Source: Zygaena filipendulae
Lineage: Eukaryota; Arthropoda; Insecta; Lepidoptera; Zygaenidae
DNA: 64,000 bases
Assembly (NCBI GenBank): GCA_907165275.2
Contig: CAJRBF020000002.1
Span: 186,001-250,000 of the forward strand
Reading direction: 5' to 3'
In this document: piece by piece, positions 11,329 to 21,232 of the stretch
Position numbering within the stretch: the stretch's first letter is position 1
Layout of the letters: every line of letters starts with the position of its first letter
Program-made: the position numbers and the translations under genes
The notes under the pieces: generated by a model
What the model was told of the DNA's origin: nothing
Database searches by the model: none
Seen by the model: only the letters and a program-made list of their open reading frames with translations

Positions 11329-13839
11329 ATGTTAGGTTGTGGGCACTGTTTAGCTCGGTTTCCCGATGTCAATTCTTTGATAATTCATTTGAAAAAAAAT
11401 TGCAATAATCTACCTTCGTTAGCCACTAGTGGTACAGGTTACAAATGTGGTCAAGGTTGTTTCGAAAAATTTGATTCTCTAAATACTTTGAGAATGCATT
11501 TAAAAAGGATTCATTTTACTAGTACAACTGTAAAAAATACGAACGTTCTTTCAGATCAATTATTACCAGTACCTGAACTCAATGTCACAACAACAAGTAC
11601 TGATCGCTGTGACAACGCCAGTAAATTTAATGAACTCGGTAGTAGTCTCAGTATTTGTTCTGAATCTCAAATAAAACAGTGTTCAAATAAGTCTATCGAA
11701 GAAAGCCACGATAATGAGAGTAATTTCAATTTAAAAAAACAGTTTCTAACAACTGAAACCGCATTAATGGTTAGTTCTTTTCTAGCTGATCCATTAGTTC
11801 CAAGGAGCATTGTTAAGTTATTTGTTAAATCAATGGGCTCGTACGTCTCTAATTTGATGCCAATTCTTTTACAAAACTGTAATGAAGTGAATGTAGATAA
11901 AATTTTGCCGCAAATAACTCAGTCGGTTCAAGATTTCTCCAGTGAATATAGATGGAACAAATATTTTAAAGATTTGGGAACATACATAGAGCCTGAAGAA
12001 TATCATACTACTACTGAACCAAGAGCTGCAATTATTAAAGGGAAGAGGAAGCAAATATTAGAAACTGGCCAATTTATTTCATTACGACGTGTGCTTCATA
12101 AGTTTTTGAGTATTCCAGGAATTTTAAAATCAATTGATGAATATATTGAATATTGCTTACGCTTAAAAGTAGTTACAAATGTTGTTCGTACTTCTATTTG
12201 GGTAAATACCATTCAATCGCTCGATAATGATGTTAAGATATATCCCCTATTTTTATACTATGATGATTATGAGACAGGTAATCCTCTGGGTTCGCATGCA
12301 AACGTACATAAATTAGGCGCAGTCTATGCATCAGTAGCGTGTTTACCTCCAAACTTAGCGTCCCAATTAAAATATATTTTTCTTGTCGCTCTATTTAATT
12401 CGTCGGATCGTACACGGGAAGAAGGTAATTTTAATTGTTTTCAAAAAGTGATAGATGAATTGAATTTTTTGTCGGGTACTGGTATAGATATAACTATACC
12501 GGGGTATTTTCAAGGCCGTATAAAATTTCAGTTGTTATCTTTAATTGGAGACAACCTTGGCTTACATTCAATTTTAGGATTCGTCGAAAATTTCACTGCT
12601 AATTATCCTTGTCGATTTTGTCGTGCTTACAAAAATGAAATCAAAACCATGTGCAGCGAGGAACTATCTTTACTTAGAAACGAAAGTAATTACATATCGG
12701 ATTTGCACTTGCAAAATCCTAGTCAGACCGGTATCAAAGAAGAATGTCTTTGGAGACAAGTAGATGGTTTTGACATGTTCAAGCAAGCATCTGTAGATCT
12801 TATGCACGACATATTGGAAGGCGTGGTACGGTATGCTATGAAAGAAGTCCTCAAGGGTTTTTTTTCTAAAAAGTATTTCAATTTACAAGAATTAAACAAC
12901 CGAATAGCCCTTTTCAATTATGGTCCTGATTCAAACTGCAAACCACCACAAATATGTATGGAGTCGGGGCTCATTATTAAATGGAAGATGTCCGCTATGG
13001 AAGCCTTCAATTTTATCAGATACTTTCCTTGTTTTGTATCTCATAAAGTCCCTTATGAAGATCAACACTGGGAACTTTACTTGCTTCTCCGAAAACTTTT
13101 AGATATGTTCATGACCGAAGCCGTTTATCCAGAAATTTGCGATGAAATTAGAGATACAGTGGAACAGTTCAACAGTCTTTATGTGCTTCTCAGTAAGTCA
13201 CATTTAAAACCCAAATTTCATCATCTAATACACTATCCAGGCATTATGGAAAAATTGGGTCCTCTTCATAATTTGTGGTCAATGAGATATGAGGCAAAGC
13301 ACAGAATATCAAAAATTTGCGCAAGAGCTTCATCAAACAGAATTAATTTACCTAAAACACTTGCTATCAAACATCAGTTACAATTGAATCATTTGTTCCT
13401 GAAGAATAGAATTGACTATAATATAGAACCTTCTACTTGCTGTAAAAAAATAGACATAGTGACATTCAATCGTCTGTCTAGTCAACTAGACCTATCGTGT
13501 GACTTGAAGTTATTTTCCATTAGCTTTATTACCATAAACGGTATACGATATGAACCTAAGCACATCTTAGCATTGGAAATTGATATAAACAGTGGCGAAC
13601 CAGATTTCATACAAATTTCTGACATATATTATGACAAAAGTACAAACAAAGTGTTTTTTGAGGGCTGGTTTTTAGAAAATAATTTCTTTGATCCTCATAT
13701 TTGCGCTTACTGTGTCAGTAAATCTAAGGCTAAAAAGTATGTTTCTTACGACAGTTTAGCTTTTTTAAAACCCAACAATCTGACGAAATTGCCTCCTCAT
13801 GACTGGTGGTACGTCATTGTACGAAATTCATTTTATTAA
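11329..13839 (+). CDS. CACTA/tnp2-like transposase with N-terminal zinc fingers, 836 residues
   Basis: An uninterrupted single-exon frame. Two zinc fingers open the protein: C4-C7-H20-C25 and C40-C44-H57-H62. A tnp2 (Transposase_21)-like core follows: 'YYDDYETGNPLGS' at ~310, 'GDNLG' at ~407, 'YPCRFC' at ~426, 'VDLMHDILEGV' at ~489, then 'FHHLIHYP' (~630) and 'SMRYEAKHR' (~651). The Asp/Glu in these blocks are candidate catalytic residues; I cannot assign the triad with certainty. The expected role is end recognition and cut-and-paste of the surrounding CACTG-ended element. The start ATG is 14 bp after the stop of the upstream gene, suggesting a shared transcript or separate splicing. The last ~33 codons are duplicated downstream. 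No stops or frameshifts. Confidence 0.85.
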   Translation: MLGCGHCLARFPDVNSLIIHLKKNCNNLPSLATSGTGYKCGQGCFEKFDSLNTLRMHLKRIHFTSTTVKNTNVLSDQLLPVPELNVTTTSTDRCDNASKFNELGSSLSICSESQIKQCSNKSIEESHDNESNFNLKKQFLTTETALMVSSFLADPLVPRSIVKLFVKSMGSYVSNLMPILLQNCNEVNVDKILPQITQSVQDFSSEYRWNKYFKDLGTYIEPEEYHTTTEPRAAIIKGKRKQILETGQFISLRRVLHKFLSIPGILKSIDEYIEYCLRLKVVTNVVRTSIWVNTIQSLDNDVKIYPLFLYYDDYETGNPLGSHANVHKLGAVYASVACLPPNLASQLKYIFLVALFNSSDRTREEGNFNCFQKVIDELNFLSGTGIDITIPGYFQGRIKFQLLSLIGDNLGLHSILGFVENFTANYPCRFCRAYKNEIKTMCSEELSLLRNESNYISDLHLQNPSQTGIKEECLWRQVDGFDMFKQASVDLMHDILEGVVRYAMKEVLKGFFSKKYFNLQELNNRIALFNYGPDSNCKPPQICMESGLIIKWKMSAMEAFNFIRYFPCFVSHKVPYEDQHWELYLLLRKLLDMFMTEAVYPEICDEIRDTVEQFNSLYVLLSKSHLKPKFHHLIHYPGIMEKLGPLHNLWSMRYEAKHRISKICARASSNRINLPKTLAIKHQLQLNHLFLKNRIDYNIEPSTCCKKIDIVTFNRLSSQLDLSCDLKLFSISFITINGIRYEPKHILALEIDINSGEPDFIQISDIYYDKSTNKVFFEGWFLENNFFDPHICAYCVSKSKAKKYVSYDSLAFLKPNNLTKLPPHDWWYVIVRNSFY

Positions 13840-13896
13840 ATTGTTTTCTTAATCTTATTAATGATTAGTATACCTAGATGTAAGCTCTGTTATGTA

Positions 13897-14013
13897 CGAT
13901 TTACACATGAACAAGTACAGTCGTGAGTTTAGTAATCTGACAATTGAGTTTGCGCGTCCATTATCAGATCAGATTACTAAACTCGCTTCTGGACTTGTTC
14001 CAGTGTAAATCGA
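13897..14013. repeat. Imperfect inverted repeat, MITE-like (copy 1)
   Basis: Arms of ~44 bp: 'cgatttacacatgaacaag' ... 'gagtttagtaatctga', against the reverse complement of 'tcagattactaaactcg' ... 'gtgtaaatcg'. It lies in the 3' flank of the transposase and is carried along in the tandem duplication. Confidence 0.7.
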
Positions 14014-14251
14014 CCATTACAGATCGTCTTATCTATATTATATTTTTGTTGAATATGAGTGTACAATTTTATTTTAATTTGATAAATGTTACGTTTCTTA
14101 CGACATACAGTATAGCTTTTTTAAAACCCAACAATCTGACGAAATTGCTTCCTCATGACTGGTGGTACGTCATTGTAAGGGATTCATTTTATTAAATTAT
14201 ATTCCTAATCTTGTTAATGATTGGTATGCCTAGACGTAAGCTCCGTTATGT

Positions 14252-14419
14252 CCGATTTACACATGAACAATTACAGTCGTGAGTTTAGTAATCTGACACT
14301 TGAGTAATGCGCGAACAATATATTGATTGTATACAAAAAATAATGTTTGGACGCGCTTGACAACTTCACTCAATTATCAGATTACTAAACTCGCTTCTGG
14401 ACTTGTTCCAGTGTAAATT
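14252..14419. repeat. Imperfect inverted repeat, MITE-like (copy 2, longer loop)
   Basis: Same arms as 13,897-14,013 with a ~50-bp longer loop ('atattgattgtatacaaaa'). The extra loop could be the fuller form, with copy 1 a deletion derivative. Confidence 0.65.
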
Positions 14420-14545
14420 GACCATTACAGATCATCTAATCAATATTACATTTTCGTTGAATATGAGTGTACAGTTTTATTTTAAATTGATGAATGTTAT
14501 GTTTCTTACGACAGTATAGCTTTTTTTAAAACCCAACAATTGTGT

Positions 14546-15180
14546 CGGTTAAAGTAAGGTTAAAATGGAAATAAATCCTTTTATTTAAAAATTTGTTTCT
14601 GTTAATAATTCATTTTTATATCCCTTCATAAGCATTTTTTTTTTTCATTTCAGAAGTGTAATTCCTTCATATTTCGCGGTACATTTTACCACGTATATAT
14701 AGAAGCTAAATACCGAAGATAATTGGGTAATTGGATGATATTACACGAAGGCAATTCAAAGATTTTTCTCCCAATTTATGAATTACCTACCTAGATGGAG
14801 GAAAAGCGGTAAGCATTATTACATTTCCAATTTAGATGTGTTATCTCCTGAGAATCACAGTGAACCCCCAGTGAATCTAAAAAGGTTTACATCGAAGGTA
14901 ATTGTGGTATTAATAGAAAGGTAATTCCAGTATTTTACTTCTAATTTATGAAATACCTAACTACGACGGAGAAAAAACGGTGAATATTTATCTGCATTAT
15001 TATCTCTCCAATTTAATTGTGGTATCTCCTGAGAATCGCAGTGAACGAGTGAATCTAAAAGGCTAACATCGAAGGTAATTGTGGTATTAATAGAAAGGTA
15101 ATTCCAGTATTTTACTTCTAATTTATGAAATACCTAATTACGACGGAGAAAAAGCGGTGAATATTTTTACTGATTACTGA
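14546..15180. repeat. Right subterminal region, inner part
   Basis: Non-coding. A ~175-bp unit ('gagaatcacagtgaac', 'catcgaaggtaattgtgg', 'ttctaatttatgaaatacc') is present twice from about 14,850. It has the same AAGGTAATT/TACCTTC vocabulary as the outer array. Confidence 0.75.
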
Positions 15181-16140
15181 GATTCGCAGAAGGTAATTAC
15201 CTCTAAATTGGAAGGATAATGCTAAAATATCCACCGCTTGTTCCTTCGCCGTAGGAAGGTAGTTCATAAATAGGAAGGAAAATACTTGAATTACCTTCCT
15301 ATTAATACCCAATTACCTTCCATAGCTACCTTCTAGAGTGGGAGGATCACTGATTCGCAGTAGGTAATTACTTCTAAATTGGAAGGATAATGCTAAAATA
15401 CCCACCGCTTTTTCCTTCATCGTAGGAAGGTACTTCATAAATGGGAAGGAAAACACTTGAATTACCTTCTATAGCTACCTTCTAGAGTGGGAGGATCACT
15501 GATTCGCAGTAGGTAATTACTTCTAAATTGGAAGGATAATGCTAAAATACCCACCGCTTTTTCCTTCATCGTAGGAAGGTACTTCATAAATGGGAAGGAA
15601 AACACTTGAATTACCTTCTATAGCTACCTTCTAGAGTAGGAGGATCACTGATTCGCAGTAGGTAATTACTTCTAAATTAGAAGGATAATGCTAAAATACC
15701 CACCGCTTTTTCCTTCATCGTAGGAAGGTACTTCATAAATGGGAAGGAAAACACTTGAATTACCTTCTATAGCTACCTTCTAGAGTGGGAGGATCACTGA
15801 TTCGCAGTAGGTAATTACTTCTAAATTGGAAGGATAATGCTAAAATACCCACCGCTTTTTCCTTCATCGTAGGAAGGTACTTCATAAATGGGGAGGAAAA
15901 CACTTGAATTACCTTCTATAGCTACCTTCTAGAGTGGGAGGATCACTGATTCGCAGTAGGTAATTACTTCTAAATTAGAAGAATAATGCTAAAATACCCA
16001 CCGCTTTTTTCTTCATTGTAGGAAGGTACTTCATAAATGGGAAGGAAAACACTTGAATTACCTTCTATAGCTACCTTCTAGTGTGGGAGGATCACTGATT
16101 TGCAGTAGGTAATTACTTCCTAATTGGTAGGATAGTGCTA
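15181..16140. repeat. Right subterminal tandem array, 149-bp unit
   Basis: 'gattcgcagtaggtaatta' recurs at 15,352, 15,501, 15,650, 15,799, 15,948 and 16,097 (as 'gatttgcag'), exactly 149 bp apart, with a diverged first unit at 15,181 (171 bp spacing). The unit differs from the 237-bp unit at the left end, but both are dominated by ACCTTC/GAAGGT words. No ORF. Confidence 0.92.
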
Positions 16141-16631
16141 AAATACCCACCGCTTTTTCCTTCGTCGTAGGTAGGATGTAAAATTACCTTCGGTATTTAC
16201 CTGCTGAAATGGGGGGAAATGCAAAAGGCCACTCCGTTTTCCTTCGATTTAGGTAGGTAATATTATGCCTTTACCTTCTAAATTTAGAAGGTTATTTTAT
16301 ATTTACCGACCAAATATGTCGTCCAAATTAAGAAGGAAATTAACCTTCCGAAATTTACCGTCCTTTATATTCCTTCCAAAAATTACCTTCCCTTTTGACT
16401 CAGTAGGAATTTCCGATCAAAATTTACCATCCTTTATTTTCCTTCCAAAAATTACCTTCCCTTTTGACTCAGTAGGAATTTCCGACTGAAATTCGGAAGG
16501 AACGTTTTACCCACCAAAATAGAAGGCCGACTTAGCCGGTAATAATTTACTATTTTATCCTTCCAAGTTGAAAGGTAAATTTCCCACTGAGTCAAAAGGG
16601 ACGGTAATACCTTCCGTATTTCGGAAGGTCT
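16141..16631. repeat. Right subterminal region next to the terminus
   Basis: Dense CCTTCC/GGAAGG words in both orientations, plus a short tandem repeat of ~65 bp around 16,350-16,490 ('ccttcccttttgactcagta' twice). Its 74-codon reading frame is a by-product of the repeats. Confidence 0.7.
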
Positions 16632-16643
16632 TTTTTCTCAGTG
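16632..16643 (-). repeat. Right terminal inverted repeat (12 bp)
   Basis: TTTTTCTCAGTG, the reverse complement of the left terminus at 1,142-1,153. Followed by TA. Confidence 0.85.
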
Positions 16644-17283
16644 TAGCAATAGCAATAGATTAAGTAGGTATTTACCAAAGATCTGGAATGTAATCAAATT
16701 GTCACCATTAATAATTTTATAAACACAGTTTATACAAATCGGTGTCTGATTTATGTGATTTAGGACCTCTGAAATATAAATGTATATACTTAATGTAAAA
16801 TGGAAATGTAAATATGTACGATAGTTTTAAGCCTTTATTAATTCTAGGACAGTATATAAGCTATTAAGCATATATAATGAGGAATGGTTTTAGGATGAAT
16901 AATGTAAATATGATCTTATTTAATCACCTATATTATGAAATATTATGTAAGATATGGGAATACACTTGTAGGAAGGAAATTAAAACATCAGAGTGAGTTT
17001 TAAGCTGATAGCTCAGAACAATAATTGTTCTGAGGCTGATAGGTGATGCAGAAAAGACAGTAGGTAATGCCTAATGAAAGTGGCAAATAGGGCAAAAAAT
17101 AAGAAAAAGATTGGAACGAACTCACAATAACGCTACCGTCGTCGCAGGTTTTAATGGCGTCCTTTGAAGCACAATAGGTGTGATTTCTCTCCAAATCCTT
17201 AATAAGTAGTTGATATTTAATCCGAGTATCTTGGAAATATTCTTGACTGCTGATTCTTCTCAAAAATCCGTGCGATGGACCAA
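16644..17283 (-). other. BEL/Pao untranslated leader, LTR-proximal part
   Basis: On the minus strand, the sequence following the LTR end (17,284) begins 'ttggtccatcgcacgg', the kind of primer-binding-site sequence I associate with BEL/Pao elements (tRNA not identified). A weak 87-codon frame at 17,000-17,263 lies within the leader and I do not support it as a gene. AT-rich otherwise. Confidence 0.55.
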
Positions 17284-17540
17284 TGTCGAGGAACTATGAT
17301 CGTGTGTGGCCTGTCCAGTCGCGGTTGTATAAATTAAAGACAAAAACTAAGTAAATAAGTTACTTTTAATGCAGATTTTAGCAAGTACAGTAAATATAAC
17401 ATGAGCCGTGTGCTCTGACTCAAGCCGTATGATCAAGTAGTGGGGCGATGAAGTCAGCCGCGGTGTCCCGCCGATCCGTAGCATCGTCGTATGCTTGTGT
17501 GCTAGGTATATGAATAAAGCACACATGCAAGTCGTCAACA
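17284..17540 (-). repeat. BEL/Pao 5' LTR (257 bp)
   Basis: On the minus strand it starts TGTTGACGACTTGCATG (17,540) and ends CCTCGACA (17,284), the TG...CA form, immediately followed by the primer-binding-like 'ttggtcc'. The partner LTR lies outside the window, so the boundaries rest on end motifs, not on a pair. Confidence 0.6.
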
Positions 17541-17787
17541 GTGTTAAAAAGAGGAGCTTTGGCACCACATTCGTAGCCAGCAGGGAGCCGTTAAGGAAAA
17601 CAACAAAGCTAATTAAACTTAGCATTACTGACGTAAGCAATCCAGAAAATTCGTTGGTGTTAGTGAAGGCTCAATATCCTGTTAAGGATGGAAGTGCAAC
17701 AGATCATATTTTGGATGATGCTGAGGCATTAATTAACAAAATTTCAAAAACAATATGCGGCTATAGTGCATGTTTATACATGTAAAA
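17541..17787 (+). other. Unassigned flank with an open reading frame fragment
   Basis: Between the BEL LTR and the LINE tail. A plus-strand frame reads through the whole segment ('KLIKLSITDVSNPENSLV', 'DGSATDHILDDAEALINK') and ends TAA at 17,783-17,785. Its composition looks protein-like, but I do not recognise it. It may be the remnant of the sequence into which the BEL element inserted. Confidence 0.3.
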
Positions 17788-17849
17788 TAGATTAGATTAG
17801 ATTAGATTAGATTAGATTAGATTAGATTAGATTAGATTAGATTAGATTA
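17788..17849. repeat. (GATTA)n microsatellite, 3' tail of the minus-strand LINE
   Basis: About 12 units of 'gatta' on plus, so (TAATC)n on minus, directly at the 3' end of the minus-strand LINE. Short-repeat tails are usual for several LINE clades. Confidence 0.8.
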
Positions 17850-17981
17850 ATTTATTTCGCTTTTACAATAATAACATTGTATACACATTCATATATACTA
17901 GTGTTATCCGTAAGAGGGATCGTCATTTACAATTTATAAGTATAAACATGTCAATCCAAATAATATTAATAATAAAGAATG

Positions 17982-19344
17982 TCAAAAATTTAAATTATAA
18001 AAATACACAATAACAATAAATAGAAAGATACACAATGTACAATATGTAAGATGTTCTCCGCCCAGCCTACGATGAAAACATTGGAGATTTTGGCGTACGT
18101 ACATAATAATTTGGAATAAGTACAGCAAATACAATGTCATTACGTTATGCTTTTTGAAAAGGGTTTTACATGAATGTCCTGGTTTCACGGAGGAGAGTAT
18201 TCTTATTGCTCGTTTTTGTAAGATGAATACACGATCCGAATCCGTTGAGTTCCCCCAAAGGATGGTCCCGTACGACAGCAGCAAATGAAAGTGTGCGAAA
18301 TACATCTGCTTTAGCACGCTGTCCGAAGTAAGAGGCCTCAGTTTTCGCATTGCATAGGATGCACTGCTTAGCCTGTCGCAAAGGGACTGAACGTGCAACT
18401 TCCAGTTTAAGTTGGCATCCAGCGTAAATCCTAGGAATTTGCAATTGCTAGACACCGGGATGGAACTATTTATGCACATAGGGCGTGGTACTGATCTCCC
18501 GGAAAAAAGTATTATGTTTGATTTATTTACATTCAATAAAAGGCCGTTGCATGAAAACCACTGCTGTAGTTGTACGCGCAAGCTTTCAATTTTCTCGTTT
18601 AGTAATTCGTACGTTGGAGCGTATACAACGATAGTCGTGTCGTCGGCGAATAGGACTATCAGGCCATCGGTGATGAAGGACGGTAGGTCGTTGACAAATA
18701 TTAAAAACATGGTATTTCCAAGGGCAGATCCTTGTGGTATGCCCACCGTTCGTAGACCTAACCTTCCTTCGTCCACCTTCACACGCGATCTCAACAGTTT
18801 GCTTTCTGTTTTTGAGAAACGATTTTATGAGACTATGATTTTTATTCTTTATCCCGTAGTACGGTAATTTTTCTAATAGTAGCTCATTTTCTATGACATC
18901 GAATGCCTTCGAGAGGTCACAGAAAATTCCGGCTGTTTTGTATTTATCATCTATTCCGGTCATTATTGAATCTATAATTTTTTGTGCGGCGCTAGTGGTT
19001 GACTTACATTTCCTGTATGCATACTGCTTGTCAGATAGCAACTCATTTGTTTCCAAATGTTCCATGATACATGCAGATAGTATATACTCAATAATTTTGG
19101 ACATGTTCGGGACGATAGTTATAGGTCTGTAACTATCTACTTTATCTTTATCACCCTTCCCTTTGTAGACCGGACAAACTCGCGTACATTTAAGAACGTC
19201 AGGGTATATCCCTTTTGAAAAAATATCATTAATCAAGGTGACTAATACTTCGGACAGAAAAGGCCAGATGGATAATAAAATATTCACAGAAATGTCATAT
19301 AGGTCAAGTGTGTTCGGTGTCCTTAACATTGATTTTAGTACTCG
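17982..19344 (-). pseudogene. LINE 1 ORF2, reverse transcriptase and C-terminal part
   Basis: RT blocks in order: 'YRPITIVPNMSKIIE', 'FCDLSKAFDV', 'GIPQGSALG' and the catalytic 'LFADDTTIV', then 'LGFTLDANLNWKLHV' and 'ILQKRAIRIL', all typical of non-LTR RTs. A one-base frameshift near 18,777, in 'gtgaaggtgg' on minus, separates the fingers/palm frame (to ~18,780) from the GIPQG frame. The RT copies the element RNA at a nicked target. The N-terminal continuation is at 28,236, beyond the LTR element. Confidence 0.85.
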
Positions 19345-19348
19345 ATCT

Positions 19349-20055
19349 TGTAACGTTGCAGACTCATATTCGGACTAGAAAACATATTTATATTGCACGC
19401 TGCGCATCGCGAATCCCTAAAGATTCCCCTCCCGCGCACCCGCGCCGGTTAACGGCGAGTAGCCGACCGGTGGCACTCGACGCCTTGACAGACGGCCGCT
19501 GCACGTGCACCGCGCTACACGCGGGTACGTATTGCGGCCAAACTTTTTCTAACGTACGTTTTAAATGTGCGCCTACCGCACATACTAATTTGTGCTGTCT
19601 AATGGTACTGCGCATCTACCGCGCGGTACCTACTAAACGTGCTAGTGCTGATGACCCTCTAGGGTTCCAGGCACCTACCAGCTGAAGCTCCGGGCCCTAC
19701 CCCCGGACTACCCCGGCGCATTCCAGGCCTTACCGTCCACCAGCTGAGACTCCAGGCACCTACCAGACGAGGTTCCAGGCGCCTACTCCTGGACTACCCC
19801 CGGGCGTACTCCAGCCGCTGCCTACAGCAGCCGCCGCGGCACCAGCGTCACCACCGTCTGCGAGCCACTTACCACCTACCGCTGAGGCCAGTGCCGCTAA
19901 TTGTTCCTACTTGTACCTATCTACCGGGAGCGGACCGGGAAGGCAATAAATAATTAGTCACAATCTATTGGACTTATCCTTGCGTTCCCACGCTACCTAC
20001 CTACCTGCCGCGCTGAGTGCCTAACCACCTACTTTACTCCAAGCCAAGCGTGACA
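19349..20055 (+). repeat. 5' LTR of the non-coding LTR element
   Basis: Begins TGTAACGTTGCAG, ends CAAGCGTGACA. GC-rich for this window. Differences from the other LTR seen by eye: 'tacgtattgcgg' versus 'tacgtgttgcgg' and 'aggccttacc' versus 'aggccctacc'. The 109-125-codon frames inside are not genes: they lie in both LTR copies and have no protein family signal. Confidence 0.9.
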
Positions 20056-20056
20056 G

Positions 20057-20074
20057 TGGCGCCCATTAACGTGG
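20057..20074 (+). other. Primer-binding site
   Basis: TGGCGCCCATTAACGTGG begins one base after the LTR. TGG at the start pairs with a tRNA CCA 3' end. The exact tRNA is not determined. Confidence 0.7.
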
Positions 20075-20830
20075 TTATTGTCCTTCCAGGTTCGTTCTAG
20101 GTATTTATTTTAGTGCTTTAGCAGCTAGCCCAGCGCGAAAAACCTAATTGTGAACGAGGCGGTGTCGATGCTACCTGCACAGCGAACTGGTACGTACTTA
20201 CCTATCCATTAAAATAAAACCGTTACGCTTACCTACCTATGCTTGTTTTTTTTGCTTTGTATTTTTATCATTTTTATGCTGAATTTTATACTAACGCTTA
20301 TTTTGATTGTGCCAATTGTGATTGTAATTGTTGCGTAATATTTTCCAACAACTAGATACCTAAACAATTTTTTTTCTTACATCAATATTCCTTATTAACT
20401 TTTATTATCATTACAAATACAGAGGTATTTTCGCAACAGTTCGCAATCTATATTTCCTTAGTTCCGTTTTTTTATTTTTTTATTTTACTGGTCTATTTAT
20501 TATTATCAATTGAAGTAGGTAGATCTAAACATTTTAAACACCGTACCGTATAGTGTAGTTGTCGAAACATTGTAAAAGCAGCTTAGCATACCTACGGTAG
20601 TATCTCTTAGTAGTTGTGCATAGCATACGCTTACCTAATACTAGTGGTTGCTACATGCTTTACTTGCTTGATTTATTTATTTTTCCTAGTCAAAAAAAAT
20701 ATTTACTGTACATCTCGCTTATACCTATATATATCAGCTTAACTAATACTAGTGGTGGCTACATACTTTGCTCGTTTGATTTTTTTTCATTGTCTAAAAA
20801 ATATTTACGGTACATCTAAATACTGCTTAA
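20075..20830. other. Internal region of the LTR element before the DIRS insertion
   Basis: AT-rich, no gene. Contains a ~110-bp imperfect tandem duplication (about 20,630-20,740 and 20,741-20,815: 'taatactagtgg', 'ctacat', 'aaatatttac'). Confidence 0.6.
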
Positions 20831-20840
20831 TTATTCTTCA

Positions 20841-20991
20841 GGCTTTGTCCGAAGGGATTCCTTAAATAACACTTGTAGTACCGCGTAGTGGTTCGCCGTT
20901 CATGCACTAAATTTGAGGGTAGGAATACTAGAAGCAAAAGAAAATATCAATCTTTCCTTATAAATAGACCTACCAACCCGCTCGTGTCATT
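20841..20991 (+). repeat. DIRS left inverted terminal repeat
   Basis: From 'ggctttgtccgaaggg' to 'ccgctcgtgtcatt'. Reverse-complementary, with no mismatch noticed, to 26,853-27,003. Confidence 0.9.
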
Positions 20992-21232
20992 CGCTTTTTA
21001 GTGCTCGCCGCGAACGCACGTCTCGTGTCTTCCACTCGTTTCTACATTACGTCAAAACAATACGTTTATATCTAATAATATTATAATCTTGCAAAACGCA
21101 AGACCGACGATTACGAAAAATTATATAAAATTGGAGAAGAAAGTGAAACGACGCGCGACGATGTCGCAGCCGGAGTTGATCCTCGGATGGTGTTGGTTAT
21201 GAAGGTTAGTAAAAATAGTGATTCAATTTGGT
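20992..21232 (+). other. DIRS leader remnant
   Basis: GC-richer start after the left ITR, with a short ATG frame near 21,160 ('atgtcgcagccggagttg') that soon stops. It may be the start of a lost gag-like gene; not supportable as a gene. Confidence 0.3.

Larger units (their letters stand above)
13740..14545 (+). repeat. Tandem duplications of the transposase 3' end
   Basis: The segment starting 'tttcttacgacag' (last ~33 codons plus 3' flank) recurs at 14,092 and, as a short stub, at 14,502. Copies two and three diverge by substitutions and indels ('gcctcctcatgactgg' versus 'gcttcctcatgactgg'). The extra copies encode only a stranded C-terminus, so they are debris of local duplication. Confidence 0.85.
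1142..16643. mobile_element. 15.5-kb CACTA/EnSpm-like DNA transposon
   Basis: The left end reads CACTGAGAAAAA (1,142-1,153) and the right end is its exact reverse complement (16,632-16,643). Both are flanked by TA, giving a 2-bp TA duplication, or a degenerate 3-bp one (gta/tag). Inside each end lie 1.5-2 kb of tandem arrays rich in ACCTTCC/GGAAGGT. The centre holds two plus-strand genes: a spliced 639-residue protein and an 836-residue tnp2-like transposase. CACTR ends, subterminal repeats and a tnp2-type transposase are the CACTA/EnSpm hallmarks. The two-gene layout parallels the plant TNPA/TNPD pair, but orthology is not shown. The element sits inside a BEL/Pao leader that resumes on both sides. 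Both genes have open frames, so this copy could be recent or active. Confidence 0.82.

Noticed and set aside
15181..16140. CRISPR-like array
   Set aside because: Units are contiguous 149-bp tandem copies with no unique spacers, in a eukaryotic transposon.
17000..17263. 87-codon minus-strand frame in the BEL leader
   Set aside because: No gag motif, lies directly after the primer-binding site, and the true gag ATG is at 902.
19308..19685. Open frames of 75-125 codons on both strands in the 707-bp LTRs (also 27,532-27,861)
   Set aside because: They are the same LTR sequence in two copies, have no protein motif, and are explained by GC-rich composition.
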